From JADKIH01 sp964595205 (GTDB lineage Bacteria; Bacteroidota; Bacteroidia; AKYH767-A; 2013-40CM-41-45): a stretch of 64,000 nucleotides of DNA. A program made the translations under genes and the position numbers. The notes beneath the pieces were generated by a model. That model made no database searches. It was not told the DNA's origin and saw nothing but the letters and a program-made list of their open reading frames with translations. How positions within the stretch are numbered: position 1 is the stretch's first letter; each line of letters starts with the position of its first letter. Positions 9,510 to 19,169 of the stretch are shown here, piece by piece. The stretch lies in NCBI GenBank assembly GCA_964595205.1, contig CAZQOQ010000023.1:1-64000 (forward strand). The letters are read 5' to 3'.

Positions 9510-12500
9510 ATGAAACGATATATAAAATCTGCAACATTTTTCTTTTGCCTGATGGCAACCGTTCATGCAAAGGAAAATACAAATACATTTCGCCGGTCAG
9601 GTCCCGACCGGACGCCGCAGATATTAGCCGGTTGTGAACCATCCAAATCGAGAGCCGATCTCGATGTTAACAACGTAAGGAGCCCGATATGGATCAATGG
9701 CGACATGTGGTGGGATCTGACCGGAACCGCTTTGTACGAGGTGCCTGCCGGTTCAGGAAAACATTCGCTCTTTGCCGGTGCCATCTGGATTGGTGGAAAA
9801 GACGGAGCTGGTAACCTGAAAGTTGCCGCCCAAACCTACCGTCAGTCAGGAAGCGATTTCTGGCCCGGACCGATTGACACAACCACCACTTCCATCAGTG
9901 CACAGAATTGTTTGAAATATGACAAGCATTATAAAATCACTTTTGCCGAGGTGAAGAACTTCCACGAGGAATTCCAGATAAAAGGCGATGCCAGCTACCC
10001 GGTTCCGGATATCATTAAAAACTGGCCAGCTACCGGTGATCCAAATTTTAATGAGACAAAATTATTAGCACCGTTCTTCGATCTTAACGGCGATGGTATT
10101 TACGACTGGAGAACCGGTGACTATCCGAAGTACAATGTAGATGGAACATTGGATCCATGTGATAAAAATTTACTTCTGGGGGATCAGACCATCTGGTGGG
10201 TGTTTAACGATGTAGGAAACATCCACGGTGAGACCGGAAGTTTATTACCCGTCGGCGTCGAAATCCAGGCTCAGGCTTTTGGTTTCAATACCAACGACGA
10301 AATTAACAACATGACATTTTATCGTTATAAGATCATCAACCGCGCGACTACCGTTCTCAATGAAACATATTTTGGTTCATGGGTGGATCCGGATCTTGGA
10401 AATTATCTCGATGATTTTGTCGGATGTGATGTTGCACGCGGACTTGGTTACTGTTATAACGGCGATGCCGATGACGACGGAGCCGTGGGTTATGGAGTAA
10501 ATCCTCCGGCTGTGGGAATGGACTTTTTCGAAGGACCCGTTGCAGATCCGAATGACTCGCTCGACAATAACAGGAATGGAATTGTTGACGAACCGGGTGA
10601 ACAGATCATCATGGCAAAATTTGTCTATTATAACAACGATAATACAAACATTGGTAATCCGAATAACGCGCTGCAGTATTATAATTACCTCGATGGCAAG
10701 TGGAAGGATAATTCGCCTTTAGTTTATGGCGGAACGGGCTACCAGACTTCAGGAGCTCCGCTTTGTAATTTCATGTTCCCCGGCGATTCTGATCCTGATA
10801 ATATCGGAACCGGAGGCGTGGATCCCGGCTTCGACTGGTCTGAGACATTACCTTGCCTCACCTGTACTCCAAATGAACCGAGCGACAGAAGGTTTTTACA
10901 GTCAGCCGGTAAGTTTACTCTTCAGCCGGGATCAGTAAATTATATTACGACCGGTGTTGTGTGGGCAAGAACTTCTTCCGGCGGACCTAATGCATCCGTA
11001 AAGCTCCTCAAGATTGCCGACGTAAAGGCGCAGAACCTTTTTGAATCATGTTTTAAAGTTCTTGATGGTCCGGATGCACCGGTTATGAAGATCCGGGAAC
11101 TTGACAAGGAGATTATCATTTCACTGGAAAATCCGTCCAACTCAAACAATGCCAATGAAGAATACAGGGAAAAAGATTCCAATATTCCGGTCAACCAAAA
11201 TGCTATCTTCATTTTCGAAGGTTATAAGGTATTCCAGGTTAAGGATCCGTCAGTATCTATCAACGACCTGCACAATGCCGATAAAGCACGTCTGGTTACC
11301 CAGGGACAATCGGATATTCAAAACGGTTTGTCGCAGATTGTAAATAAGGTTCTGGATGGAGATCTGAATGCATATGTTCCGACTGAAGAAGTTGTTGGAG
11401 CCGACAAAGGATTGAAGCACTCCTTCAGGGTAACGACAGATCTGTTTGCCAGCAGTGATCCGGGTTTGGTCAATCACAAGACGTATTATTTCCTTGCAGT
11501 AGCTTATGCTTATGATTCAGTTGCTGACATCCTCGATCCGTTTGATCCTCCGGGACCGGGCCTCTATGGTCAGCCATATATTCAAAGCCGTAAAAATGCA
11601 GACGGTTCGGCGGTGAGTGTGTATACAGCAATTCCTCACATTCCTGATCCGGAAGCAAATGGACTTACACTTACAACTTCGTTCGGCGACGGCCCTGAAA
11701 TAACCAGGTTTACGGGAATGGGTAATGGTTATAACAGGGGGTCAGACAGGAGTACGCTGGATTTAAAGCAGGAACAGATCAATGACATTCTCTTCAATCA
11801 GTCGAGCCCTGCAATCAAAATTCCGTATCCGGTGTATGAAAGAGGTCGTGGACCTGTTGACGTTCGGGTTTATGATCCTGTGAAAGTTCCGCCTGCACAG
11901 TTTGATCTCTGGCTGACTGATACCATTACGAAAAAAGATATAGTGGGGGTGATCCAGGGTGGTAGCAATATGATTACAAATATCAGCTCGGTTACTGCAC
12001 TCAGGCCCGGACAATATTTAAGCTCGACAGTGAAACAGTTTCCAAAGAATGCGCAGATCTTACAGATTCTCGGTAGTGCAGCACCATATTCCATTGTAAT
12101 GTCAGATGTGGTGAACGACACTACTTCCTTCTTTGATTCCACCGCAACAATTTCTGTAACCGGCAGATGGGTATTGAAAAACCTGGTGAATGGAAAAATC
12201 GACACTTCACAGAAATCGCTCGAAGAGCCATATGACCAGCTTTTCCCTGACTATGGATTTTATGTAAGCATAAACCAGGTTAAAGCTCCTGGCGAATATC
12301 CATCCGGCGGAAACGGTGCCATCGAAGGAACAATGGAGTTTTCAAATCCAAGTAATCAATGGTTGACGGGAATACCGGACGTTGATAATTTCCCGCAGTT
12401 TAACTGGATACTCTCAGGAAATAATATCGACCCTACTATTTATGATTCGCCTGATATGGTTGATGCAAATGGAAATTCGATCGACGGTTCTCAGTTTTAT

Positions 12501-13745
12501 GAGAAGTTTGTGATCGGACAGTTTGCCCCGGGCGGGACATGGGCCCCTTTCAGGCTTGTTAGCAGAAATTCCATTGGTGTAGACTACGTTGCTCCGGCTC
12601 CGTTTCTGAATGGCGGAACTCATCCTCAGGACAGGGATTCTCTATTCTATTTAGGAAGTGTTGACGTTGTGATCACGAATGATAAGAGCAAATGGAGTCG
12701 TTGTGTGGTTTTTGAACTCGGAAATATTGCAGCCGAAAATGAAGGAGGCCAGGGTAAGAACCTGATCAGAAAGCATCCTTCAATGAATATCGATGGAACA
12801 TACAGCACTACGGATTCCGGTTATAGCTATTTCCCGGGTTATGCGATCAATGTTGAGACAGGAGAAAGACTGAATATTGCTTTCGGAGAAGACAGTCGTC
12901 TCGTTTCCGATAACGGAGCCGATATGAAATGGAATCCAACTTCGAATGTATTCGTGAATCAGATCGACGATACGCTGGAACTTCTTGCAGGTGGCAAACA
13001 CTATATTTATGTTTTTGCCAACAAACGCCCGGAGGTTCCTTCGGCTAATCCTGATACTTCTTATTATGGTCCGGCGTATGACAGTTGTAACTGGATCTAC
13101 CGTAAGCTGTGGGGATTGCCATCATTGTTAAATACCAGTCCTTCAAGAACAAAGATGATCCAGACGTGGAAGGATTGCATGTGGGTGAATTGCCCGATCG
13201 TTACTCCCGGACAGTCGCTGCTTTCATGTGATGTAAAGGTGCGCTTGAGAGTTTCTAAACCGTATAGGCATTATGCTACCGGCTACCTCAGTCCTAACAG
13301 CAACTTCCCGTATTACAGTTTCGGAACCTATGATCTAGTTCCAAAAATCAATCAGCCTGAAGTTGCAAAAGATGCACTTAGCCTCATCAACGTGGTACCG
13401 AATCCTTATTATGCGTATTCAAACTATGAGACAAGTCAGCTTGACAACAGGATAAAGATTGTGAACCTTCCTCCAAAATGTGTGATCAGTATTTACACAA
13501 CTTCCGGAACACTTGTAAGAAGGTTCAAGAGGGATGCAGGCGGATCAGTCGGTTATAACAATACCGAGGGAGCGACATATCCTGAAACGAATCTTGAAAG
13601 TTCCGTTGACTGGGATCTTAAGAATTCTGCTGCAGTGCCTATTGCCAGTGGAATTTATCTGATCCATGTGCAGGTCGATGGAGTAGGAGAACGCACGATC
13701 AAATGGTTTGGTGTAATCAGGCCGATAGATCTTGATACTTTCTGA
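9510..13745 (+). CDS. Large exported protein with C-terminal sorting-type (T9SS/FlgD-like) domain
   Basis: This 1411-residue protein has a signal peptide (residues 1-20, FFFCLMATVHA) and a long region rich in Asn, Asp, Gly and aromatic residues, typical of surface proteins. It contains a calcium-binding-like stretch (DLNGDGIYDW). The last 100 residues (VVPNPYYAYSNYE to GIYLIHVQVDG) resemble the FlgD/T9SS type A sorting domain, with the usual VxPNPY start and the ASGIYLI(H/Y) strand near the end. Some extra residues follow the usual end. It lies 37 bases after the TonB receptor and 32 before a PorV-like gene, an arrangement seen in other Bacteroidota. I infer it is moved across the outer membrane by the type IX machinery and stays at the surface. 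Its exact job is unknown. Confidence 0.7.
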   Translation: MKRYIKSATFFFCLMATVHAKENTNTFRRSGPDRTPQILAGCEPSKSRADLDVNNVRSPIWINGDMWWDLTGTALYEVPAGSGKHSLFAGAIWIGGKDGAGNLKVAAQTYRQSGSDFWPGPIDTTTTSISAQNCLKYDKHYKITFAEVKNFHEEFQIKGDASYPVPDIIKNWPATGDPNFNETKLLAPFFDLNGDGIYDWRTGDYPKYNVDGTLDPCDKNLLLGDQTIWWVFNDVGNIHGETGSLLPVGVEIQAQAFGFNTNDEINNMTFYRYKIINRATTVLNETYFGSWVDPDLGNYLDDFVGCDVARGLGYCYNGDADDDGAVGYGVNPPAVGMDFFEGPVADPNDSLDNNRNGIVDEPGEQIIMAKFVYYNNDNTNIGNPNNALQYYNYLDGKWKDNSPLVYGGTGYQTSGAPLCNFMFPGDSDPDNIGTGGVDPGFDWSETLPCLTCTPNEPSDRRFLQSAGKFTLQPGSVNYITTGVVWARTSSGGPNASVKLLKIADVKAQNLFESCFKVLDGPDAPVMKIRELDKEIIISLENPSNSNNANEEYREKDSNIPVNQNAIFIFEGYKVFQVKDPSVSINDLHNADKARLVTQGQSDIQNGLSQIVNKVLDGDLNAYVPTEEVVGADKGLKHSFRVTTDLFASSDPGLVNHKTYYFLAVAYAYDSVADILDPFDPPGPGLYGQPYIQSRKNADGSAVSVYTAIPHIPDPEANGLTLTTSFGDGPEITRFTGMGNGYNRGSDRSTLDLKQEQINDILFNQSSPAIKIPYPVYERGRGPVDVRVYDPVKVPPAQFDLWLTDTITKKDIVGVIQGGSNMITNISSVTALRPGQYLSSTVKQFPKNAQILQILGSAAPYSIVMSDVVNDTTSFFDSTATISVTGRWVLKNLVNGKIDTSQKSLEEPYDQLFPDYGFYVSINQVKAPGEYPSGGNGAIEGTMEFSNPSNQWLTGIPDVDNFPQFNWILSGNNIDPTIYDSPDMVDANGNSIDGSQFYEKFVIGQFAPGGTWAPFRLVSRNSIGVDYVAPAPFLNGGTHPQDRDSLFYLGSVDVVITNDKSKWSRCVVFELGNIAAENEGGQGKNLIRKHPSMNIDGTYSTTDSGYSYFPGYAINVETGERLNIAFGEDSRLVSDNGADMKWNPTSNVFVNQIDDTLELLAGGKHYIYVFANKRPEVPSANPDTSYYGPAYDSCNWIYRKLWGLPSLLNTSPSRTKMIQTWKDCMWVNCPIVTPGQSLLSCDVKVRLRVSKPYRHYATGYLSPNSNFPYYSFGTYDLVPKINQPEVAKDALSLINVVPNPYYAYSNYETSQLDNRIKIVNLPPKCVISIYTTSGTLVRRFKRDAGGSVGYNNTEGATYPETNLESSVDWDLKNSAAVPIASGIYLIHVQVDGVGERTIKWFGVIRPIDLDTF

Positions 13746-13777
13746 TATTTAAATTCATCCACAGAAAAACATTCATT

Positions 13778-14848
13778 ATGAAATTTATTTATAGCAAAAA
13801 GACAATTCGAATCATTCTTTTGTCGCTCGTCATTCCTGTCGGTATTGTTCAGGCTGGAAATCCTGACAGGGCCGGGCAGGCAGGTGCTACGGAGTTATTA
13901 ATTAATCCATGGGCGCGTTCCTCAGGATGGGGTGGTGCAAACAGCGGATCGGTACATGGACTCGAAGCTCAATTCCTGAATGTCGCCGGCACTGCCTTTA
14001 CAAAAAAGACTGAAGTACTTTTTTCGCATACGAATTACATGCAGGGTACAGGGATGTCGATCAATGCTTTTGGAATCTGTCAGAAAGTTGGTGAGGCAGG
14101 AGTCCTTGGGATTAGTTTGATGTCTCTTTCTTTTGGTGACATTGATGTAACCACTACAGAACAGCCTGAAGGCGGTTTGGGTACATTTACACCTCAGTAT
14201 ATTAACATGGGAATATCCTATGCTAAAACCTTCTCTAATTCAATTTACGGAGGTATTAATTTCAAGATCATTAGCGAAAGTATTTCAAATGTCAACGCCA
14301 GCGGTATAGCTATTGATGCTGGTATTCAATACGTTACTGGCACTAACGATGATCGTAATAACGTAAAGTTTGGAATTGCCCTGAAAAATGTGGGCACACC
14401 TTTAAAATTCAGTGGCGACGGTTTGTCAACGAGGGTCACTGCCCCGGCAACAGGTAATAATTACCAGCTTACCGTTGAGCAGCGTGCTGCGGGTTTTGAA
14501 ATTCCTTCGTTATTAAGCATTGGAGCTGCCTATGATTTTGACCTTGCCCTCGACCATAAATTGACGCTTGCCGGAAATTTTACTTCTAATTCCTTTACAA
14601 ATGATCTGTATATTCTCGGTCTCGAGTATAAATTCCGAAATACATTTATGCTAAGAGGCGGATTTTCATACGAAAAAGACATTTTTGATGATGCTTTGCG
14701 TACGACTGTCTACACTGGTCCTACAGCTGGTGTGACTGTCGATTTGCCACTAGGAAAATCAGGAAAGTCCTTTGGAGTTGACTATTCATTCCGTGCTACC
14801 AATCCATGGGATGGAGTACATAGTTTCGGAATTCGTTTTACATTGTAA
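13778..14848 (+). CDS. PorV/PorQ-family outer-membrane beta-barrel protein
   Basis: A 356-residue protein with a signal peptide (residues 1-26, ending VQAG). It has the family's typical start after cleavage (GQAGATELLINPWARSSGWGG), followed by repeating amphipathic strands and a terminal FGIRFTL. PorV and PorQ relatives are FadL-like barrels that help type IX cargo leave the export channel and attach to the surface. Being directly downstream of a protein with a sorting-type C-terminus supports that role. It may be a dedicated partner of that cargo rather than the central PorV, since no por core genes are nearby. A terminator hairpin follows. Confidence 0.75.
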   Translation: MKFIYSKKTIRIILLSLVIPVGIVQAGNPDRAGQAGATELLINPWARSSGWGGANSGSVHGLEAQFLNVAGTAFTKKTEVLFSHTNYMQGTGMSINAFGICQKVGEAGVLGISLMSLSFGDIDVTTTEQPEGGLGTFTPQYINMGISYAKTFSNSIYGGINFKIISESISNVNASGIAIDAGIQYVTGTNDDRNNVKFGIALKNVGTPLKFSGDGLSTRVTAPATGNNYQLTVEQRAAGFEIPSLLSIGAAYDFDLALDHKLTLAGNFTSNSFTNDLYILGLEYKFRNTFMLRGGFSYEKDIFDDALRTTVYTGPTAGVTVDLPLGKSGKSFGVDYSFRATNPWDGVHSFGIRFTL

Positions 14849-14856
14849 AAAAAGGT

Positions 14857-14864
14857 TATATTTG
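14857..14864 (+). promoter_or_regulatory. Perfect -7 element (TATATTTG) upstream of greA
   Basis: TATATTTG matches TAnnTTTG exactly. The -33 partner is weak (TTCG at 14832-14835, 21-nt spacer). Transcription from here would begin just before the hairpin at 14875-14907, which would then be part of the greA leader as well as a terminator for the upstream operon. Confidence 0.45.
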
Positions 14865-14874
14865 CAGTTAGATA

Positions 14875-14907
14875 ACAAGACTCCGGCAACGGACTCTTGT
14901 TTTTTTA
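14875..14907 (+). terminator. Stem-loop plus T run between the PorV-like gene and greA
   Basis: ACAAGACTCCG pairs with CGGACTCTTGT across a GCAA tetraloop with one mismatch, followed by seven T residues. It should end the outer-membrane operon. It lies downstream of the likely greA -7 element, so some transcripts may have to read through it. Confidence 0.7.
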
Positions 14908-14934
14908 ATTTAGTTTAATTGAGAAAATAAAAAA

Positions 14935-15405
14935 ATGTCATTTCAGTATTTCACACCTCAGGGTCTAAAAAAGCTCCAGGACGAGCTGAACCAGCTTCGA
15001 AACGTTGAAAGGCCGCGTATTTCAGGACAAATTGCCGAAGCCCGCGACAAGGGAGATCTTTCTGAGAATGCAGAATATGATGCTGCAAAAGACGCTCAGG
15101 GCCTTCTTGAGCTTAAGATTTCAAAGCTCGAAGAGATCATTGCCAATGCCCGCCTCGTGGACGAGAGTAAACTTGATGCCTCCAAAGCGCTTGTATTATC
15201 AAAGGTCAAGATTAAAAACAAAGGAAACGGTGCAATCATGACGTACCTGCTCGTAGCAGAAAACGAAGCAGACTTAAAACTGGGTAAAATATCTGTTACT
15301 TCTCCGATTGGAAAAGGATTGCTGGGTAAGAAAGTCGGTGAGGTCGCTGAGATCTCTGTTCCTTCCGGGAAAATGCATTTCGAAATCCTTGAGATCACCA
15401 GGTAA
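14935..15405 (+). CDS. greA: Transcription elongation factor GreA
   Basis: A 156-residue protein of normal GreA length. The N-terminal coiled coil contains the family motif ARDKGDLSENAEYDAAK (about residues 38-54), with the two acidic tip residues that reach into the RNA polymerase secondary channel and stimulate transcript cleavage. The C-terminal half holds the FKBP-like fold with SPIGKGLLGKKVGE. It rescues backtracked polymerase. It overlaps the next gene by one base (TAATG), so the two are probably translationally coupled. Confidence 0.97.
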   Translation: MSFQYFTPQGLKKLQDELNQLRNVERPRISGQIAEARDKGDLSENAEYDAAKDAQGLLELKISKLEEIIANARLVDESKLDASKALVLSKVKIKNKGNGAIMTYLLVAENEADLKLGKISVTSPIGKGLLGKKVGEVAEISVPSGKMHFEILEITR

Positions 15406-15806
15406 TGGCTTCCATCTTCACGCGGATCATTAAAGGCGAAATACCCTGCTATAAGATTGCCGAAGATGAAAACTGTTTTGCCTTTTTGGACATCAGCCCG
15501 CTTGCACACGGGCATACGCTCGTAGTTCCCAAGAAAGAAACCGATTACATTTTCGACATCGCCGACGATGAGCATAAATACCTGTGGAATTTTGCGAAGT
15601 ATGTGGCTCGCGGACTTGAGAAAGCAGTATCATGCAAACGAATCGGAGTTGCTGTGATAGGTCTCGAGGTGCCGCATGCGCATATCCACCTGATACCGTT
15701 AAACCGGGTAAGTGATATGAACTTTGCGAATCCGAAGCTGAAGGTTTCTGATGATGAAATGAAAAAGATCGCTGAACGAATTCGTACTTCGCTGGCTAAT
15801 GGCTGA
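15405..15806 (+). CDS. HIT-family nucleotide hydrolase
   Basis: This 133-residue histidine-triad protein carries the motif HAHIHLIPL, with His91, His93 and His95; the middle His of the triad is the usual nucleophile. The N-terminus FTRIIKGEIPCYKIAED and the stretch DISPLAHGHTLVVPKKE are typical of the bacterial Hint/HIT branch, which hydrolyses nucleoside phosphoramidates or dinucleotides. It starts inside the greA stop codon. It converges with ruvC and overlaps it by 11 bases at the 3' ends. Confidence 0.93.
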   Translation: MASIFTRIIKGEIPCYKIAEDENCFAFLDISPLAHGHTLVVPKKETDYIFDIADDEHKYLWNFAKYVARGLEKAVSCKRIGVAVIGLEVPHAHIHLIPLNRVSDMNFANPKLKVSDDEMKKIAERIRTSLANG

Positions 15807-16356
15807 CACGCTTGGGATTAGCTGCAACGAAGGAAGCCCATCCTGAAAAATTTTTACCGGTATTTTCTGTTTTTCCGTTTTGAAAATGATGACAAACCGC
15901 TGCGGCAAGTCCGTCAGTCGCATCGAGATAATCTGATGTTTCCTTAAAGTTTAAAAGAGTCTGAAGCATGGCCGCAACCTGTTCCTTGGAGGAATTTCCA
16001 TTACCCGTTATGCTTTGTTTGATTTTCTTGGGGGAATATTCAAAGATGGGTATTGACCGTGAGAGCGCCGCAGCCATTGCCACTCCCTGGGCACGACCGA
16101 GCTTCAGCATGGATTGAATATTCTTTCCGAAGAACGGGGCTTCAATAGCCAATTCGTCAGGATGATATTGTTCAATCAGTGAGATGGTCTTTTCAAAAAT
16201 CGATTTGAGTTTTAAAGCATGACCCTCGACTTTCGATAGATTAACGACTCCAAGCGAAATCAGTTCCAGGCGGTTCACACCGGTAATTACCAGGCCGTAT
16301 CCCATGATGTTTGTTCCCGGATCAATTCCCAGAATTACTTTTTCGGCGCTCTTCAA
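15796..16356 (-). CDS. ruvC: Holliday junction resolvase RuvC
   Basis: A 186-residue protein with the RNase H-like core of RuvC. The catalytic carboxylates are visible as Asp12 (GIDPGTNIMGYG), Glu72 (AIEAPFFGKN) and Asp145/Asp148 (YLDATDGLAAA). It cuts four-way junctions made by recombination, working with RuvA and RuvB, which are not in the window. The C-terminus is slightly longer than in E. coli, which is usual in this phylum. The start MKSAEKVILGID places the first catalytic Asp at the standard distance. Confidence 0.96.
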   Translation of the reverse strand: MKSAEKVILGIDPGTNIMGYGLVITGVNRLELISLGVVNLSKVEGHALKLKSIFEKTISLIEQYHPDELAIEAPFFGKNIQSMLKLGRAQGVAMAAALSRSIPIFEYSPKKIKQSITGNGNSSKEQVAAMLQTLLNFKETSDYLDATDGLAAAVCHHFQNGKTENTGKNFSGWASFVAANPKRVSH

Positions 16357-16409
16357 TTTTAACCAGGAGTTTTATATCAGCAATAAGTATATTCGTGCAC
16401 TTACGATAG

Positions 16410-17393
16410 ATGTTACAAAGTAATAGAAATAAATCCGGAAAATGGTGGCTCGTCATTAAATTGATATTAGTCGTTTGTTCATTGTGGTTTATTTTTAAAA
16501 AAGTATTTAACCAGGAATCGTCCGGCGATTATTTAACCCAGTTGAAAATTGCACTTTCCCAACCGGATGCCCTTTTGTTGTTTGTAATCGTTTTCATTTT
16601 GATGATTGTAAACTGGACCGTCGAGTCGTTGAAGTGGAGGTTCATGATCGGGAAGATCGAAAAGATAAGTCTCAGGACATCACTGGAAGCAGTATATTCC
16701 GGACTCACCGTTAGTTTTTTTACACCAAACAGGATTGGCGAATATGCGGGAAGAGTTTTTCACCTGCGCGAAGGAAAGCGTATGCAGGCCACTTTTATTA
16801 CTGTCATTGAAAACAGCAGCCAGTTGCTTGTCACAATAATCACCGGTTCTGTCGCATGCATGTTTTATATCAGGGAGTACCTTGTTATCGACCAATGGAT
16901 ATTTTATATCGTCCGCTTCCTGCTTTTTGCATTTACGGTTTTTTTTACCTTCCTGTTTTTTAATCTCGACTTGTTTGAGAAAATTTTCGGCCGGCTTAAT
17001 CTTTCCGAATACTGGAAGAAAATTTTTCATGTATTTGCTCTCTATACGAAGGCAGAGCTCTTCAGGGTCTTACTGCTTTCCCTGGTCAGGTATATTGTTT
17101 TTTCACTGCAGTTTTTTATTCTCCTGAGAGCTTATGGAAGCGCGTTTGAATTATTGCCCTGTCTGATGATGACTGCGATGACTTTCTTTGTGATGTCGGT
17201 GGTTCCAACCTTTACGATAGCTGAGTTGGGAATACGTGGAGCGGTGTCAGCATATTTTTTCGGTAAGCTCACACCGGACGTGTTGCCGGTGCTGAATGCA
17301 ACTTTTTCATTGTGGCTCGTCAATCTCGCTCTGCCTGCATTGGCAGGAGCGTTTTTTATTTTTGATTTCAGATTTGAAAAGAACGGAAAATGA
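16410..17393 (+). CDS. Flippase-like integral membrane protein (LPG_synthase_TM family)
   Basis: A 327-residue polytopic membrane protein with about seven hydrophobic helices. The first starts at residue 13 (WWLVIKLILVVCSLWFIF). The conserved loop FTPNRIGEYAGRV at about residue 105 and the TIAELGIRGA stretch at about 270 are typical of the UPF0104/lysylphosphatidylglycerol synthetase TM family. Members move lipids or lipid-linked intermediates across the inner membrane. The coupled glycosyltransferase (ATGA overlap at 17390-17393) suggests a glycolipid step. Confidence 0.85.
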   Translation: MLQSNRNKSGKWWLVIKLILVVCSLWFIFKKVFNQESSGDYLTQLKIALSQPDALLLFVIVFILMIVNWTVESLKWRFMIGKIEKISLRTSLEAVYSGLTVSFFTPNRIGEYAGRVFHLREGKRMQATFITVIENSSQLLVTIITGSVACMFYIREYLVIDQWIFYIVRFLLFAFTVFFTFLFFNLDLFEKIFGRLNLSEYWKKIFHVFALYTKAELFRVLLLSLVRYIVFSLQFFILLRAYGSAFELLPCLMMTAMTFFVMSVVPTFTIAELGIRGAVSAYFFGKLTPDVLPVLNATFSLWLVNLALPALAGAFFIFDFRFEKNGK

Positions 17394-18508
17394 ATCCTGG
17401 ATTTATCACTCTTTGCGTGACCTTTTTGTATTGCATATTTATTTTGTATTGCTACTATTCATGGAACACGATTCACGATCGTACGGAAAAGAAAATTCAG
17501 CCCGCCGATATAAAAGTAACTGTAATAGTTCCTTTCAGGAATGAAGCATCAAACCTGCCCGGGCTTATTCAGTCATTGAAGTTGCAGGATTTTCCGAGGC
17601 AAAATCACCAGGTGATTCTTGTAGACGATCATTCTACCGATGCGTCGATGGAGGCGGCGATGAAAATGTGTGAAAGCGAAGCCATGGATCATGTGGTATT
17701 CCTCAGGAGTCCGAAACATTCCAAGAAAGAGGCGATCTCTTTTGCCGTAGGCCATTCTACCTCTGAGCTGATTGTGACTACCGATGCGGATACGCAGATG
17801 GGAAGCGAATGGCTGAGTGTCATGGTAGATGAATATTCAGCAACGAATGCCGCGCTCATCTGCGGGCCGGTGAAGATTTCCGGTGCAAAGAAATATTCCG
17901 AGAGGCTGCAGGAAATAGAATTTTGCGGATTGAATGCAATGGGAGCTGCAATGATTGCGGATGATAATCCCATGTTTTGTAATGGCGCTAACCTGGCTTT
18001 CAACAGGGCGGTTTTTAATGTGCTGAAGGGCTATGAAAATTCCCGCACTTCGACTGGCGACGACACTCAGCTCATGATGAAAATTCATCGTGCGGGTTTA
18101 GGAAGGATAATTTTTTTGAAAGACAGGAGGGCGATTGTCGAAACCCGCATCATTGAAGACAAATCCGACCTTTTACATCAGAGAAAAAGATGGGCCTCGA
18201 AAATTCCAACGACGCTGTCGGCGTTTACCATTGTTATTGCCTCTCTCTCATGGCTGGCTCACGGACTTATACTTTTTCTGATGATTTATTCAATGTTGCG
18301 ATTCGATTTCTTTGTATTAGCGATTGTTATTGGAATGAAGTCACTGACAGAAATAATTTTTCTGAAATCAGCGGGACGTTTTTACGGATTGACATTTCAA
18401 GCTCCACTCATTGTTCTTGCTCAACCAGTCTATTGTCTTTATATTTTTTATGTCGGTCTGGTAGCTCCATTCAGTTCCTGGGAATGGAAAGGAAGGAAAG
18501 GAAAGTGA
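17390..18508 (+). CDS. Membrane-bound family 2 glycosyltransferase
   Basis: A 372-residue protein with an N-terminal membrane helix (about 5-22), a GT-A domain (about 42-260) and two or three C-terminal helices. The domain shows VTVIVPFRNEASNLPGLI, the first acidic motif VDDHS, the metal-binding TTDADTQ (DxD) and the acceptor/catalytic area TSTGDDTQLMMKI with QRKRWASK, which resembles the ED and Q/RxxRW motifs of processive GT2 enzymes. It probably adds sugar to a lipid at the inner membrane. It overlaps the flippase-like gene by four bases. Confidence 0.88.
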   Translation: MNPGFITLCVTFLYCIFILYCYYSWNTIHDRTEKKIQPADIKVTVIVPFRNEASNLPGLIQSLKLQDFPRQNHQVILVDDHSTDASMEAAMKMCESEAMDHVVFLRSPKHSKKEAISFAVGHSTSELIVTTDADTQMGSEWLSVMVDEYSATNAALICGPVKISGAKKYSERLQEIEFCGLNAMGAAMIADDNPMFCNGANLAFNRAVFNVLKGYENSRTSTGDDTQLMMKIHRAGLGRIIFLKDRRAIVETRIIEDKSDLLHQRKRWASKIPTTLSAFTIVIASLSWLAHGLILFLMIYSMLRFDFFVLAIVIGMKSLTEIIFLKSAGRFYGLTFQAPLIVLAQPVYCLYIFYVGLVAPFSSWEWKGRKGK

Positions 18509-18774
18509 AGACGGCATTTCGTGGCTGCAGGAGCGATAATATAATAAACACCTTATATGCGGTTGGAACTTTTTTCAGGAATTTAGTCCTTCGTTTATTT
18601 GATCTGCTGTCCGCCAGCCGGTGGATAGCCATGCATGTGGGGAAAAGAAGGGGTCACATGCATGGCGTTAGCCATTTTTATTTTACCATTGAATTTACGG
18701 GATTGAGAAAAAGGAACAAACAGGGCACAACGATTTTCGATGTGCGCCCCGGGGTAAAATTTGCGTATCGCTAA
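18505..18774 (+). CDS. Doubtful small ORF after the GT2 gene
   Basis: A GTG at 18505 overlaps the GT2 stop codon (GTGA) and opens an 89-residue frame ending GVKFAYR. The second half (about residues 58-89) has a plausible composition, with alternating aromatic and charged residues, but I recognise no family. The frame could simply be chance read-through past the GT2 gene. No terminator or promoter was found to decide it. Confidence 0.25.
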   Translation: MKTAFRGCRSDNIINTLYAVGTFFRNLVLRLFDLLSASRWIAMHVGKRRGHMHGVSHFYFTIEFTGLRKRNKQGTTIFDVRPGVKFAYR

Positions 18775-19169
18775 AATATCCCCTGATGTAATGCCGCAAA
18801 CCCGTAGAGGCTAATTTAAAAAAATCCCGAGTACATACTTCCGCAGTTTCCAGGCTCCTCTATGTAAGTAACTCTTCAGTTTGCCGGGCTTAAAGTCTCG
18901 CTCAATGAAAGAACATTGTTTTAACGGCTTTGGTGGTGATCATTCTCCGGCCGAAACTGATTCACAAAACCTTTCCCAGTTAGATATAAAAAAAATCTGT
19001 ATTGATGATTATTTTTTTTCAACCCGTCATGTGTTGGTATTTCATGACTCTCATTTTCAGTCAGAATATTTTTTACTTTTTATAAACAGAAAATTTCAAA
19101 CAACTTTAATAAAGATTATTGTCAGGGAACGTCGTTTCTCCATTGTCGAATCATTATATTTACACTCCC
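18775..19169. other. Intergenic region upstream of dnaE
   Basis: About 395 bases with no convincing gene; the open stretch at about 18881-19264 on the plus strand has composition unlike protein and overlaps dnaE. TATATTTA at 19155-19162 resembles a -7 element. It lies only eight bases before the dnaE ATG, which would give a very short or absent leader. Confidence 0.5.

Noticed and set aside
5279..19153. CATTGTCGAATCA occurring at 5279 and at 19141
   Set aside because: A 13-base match between two places in a 64-kb window is expected by chance.
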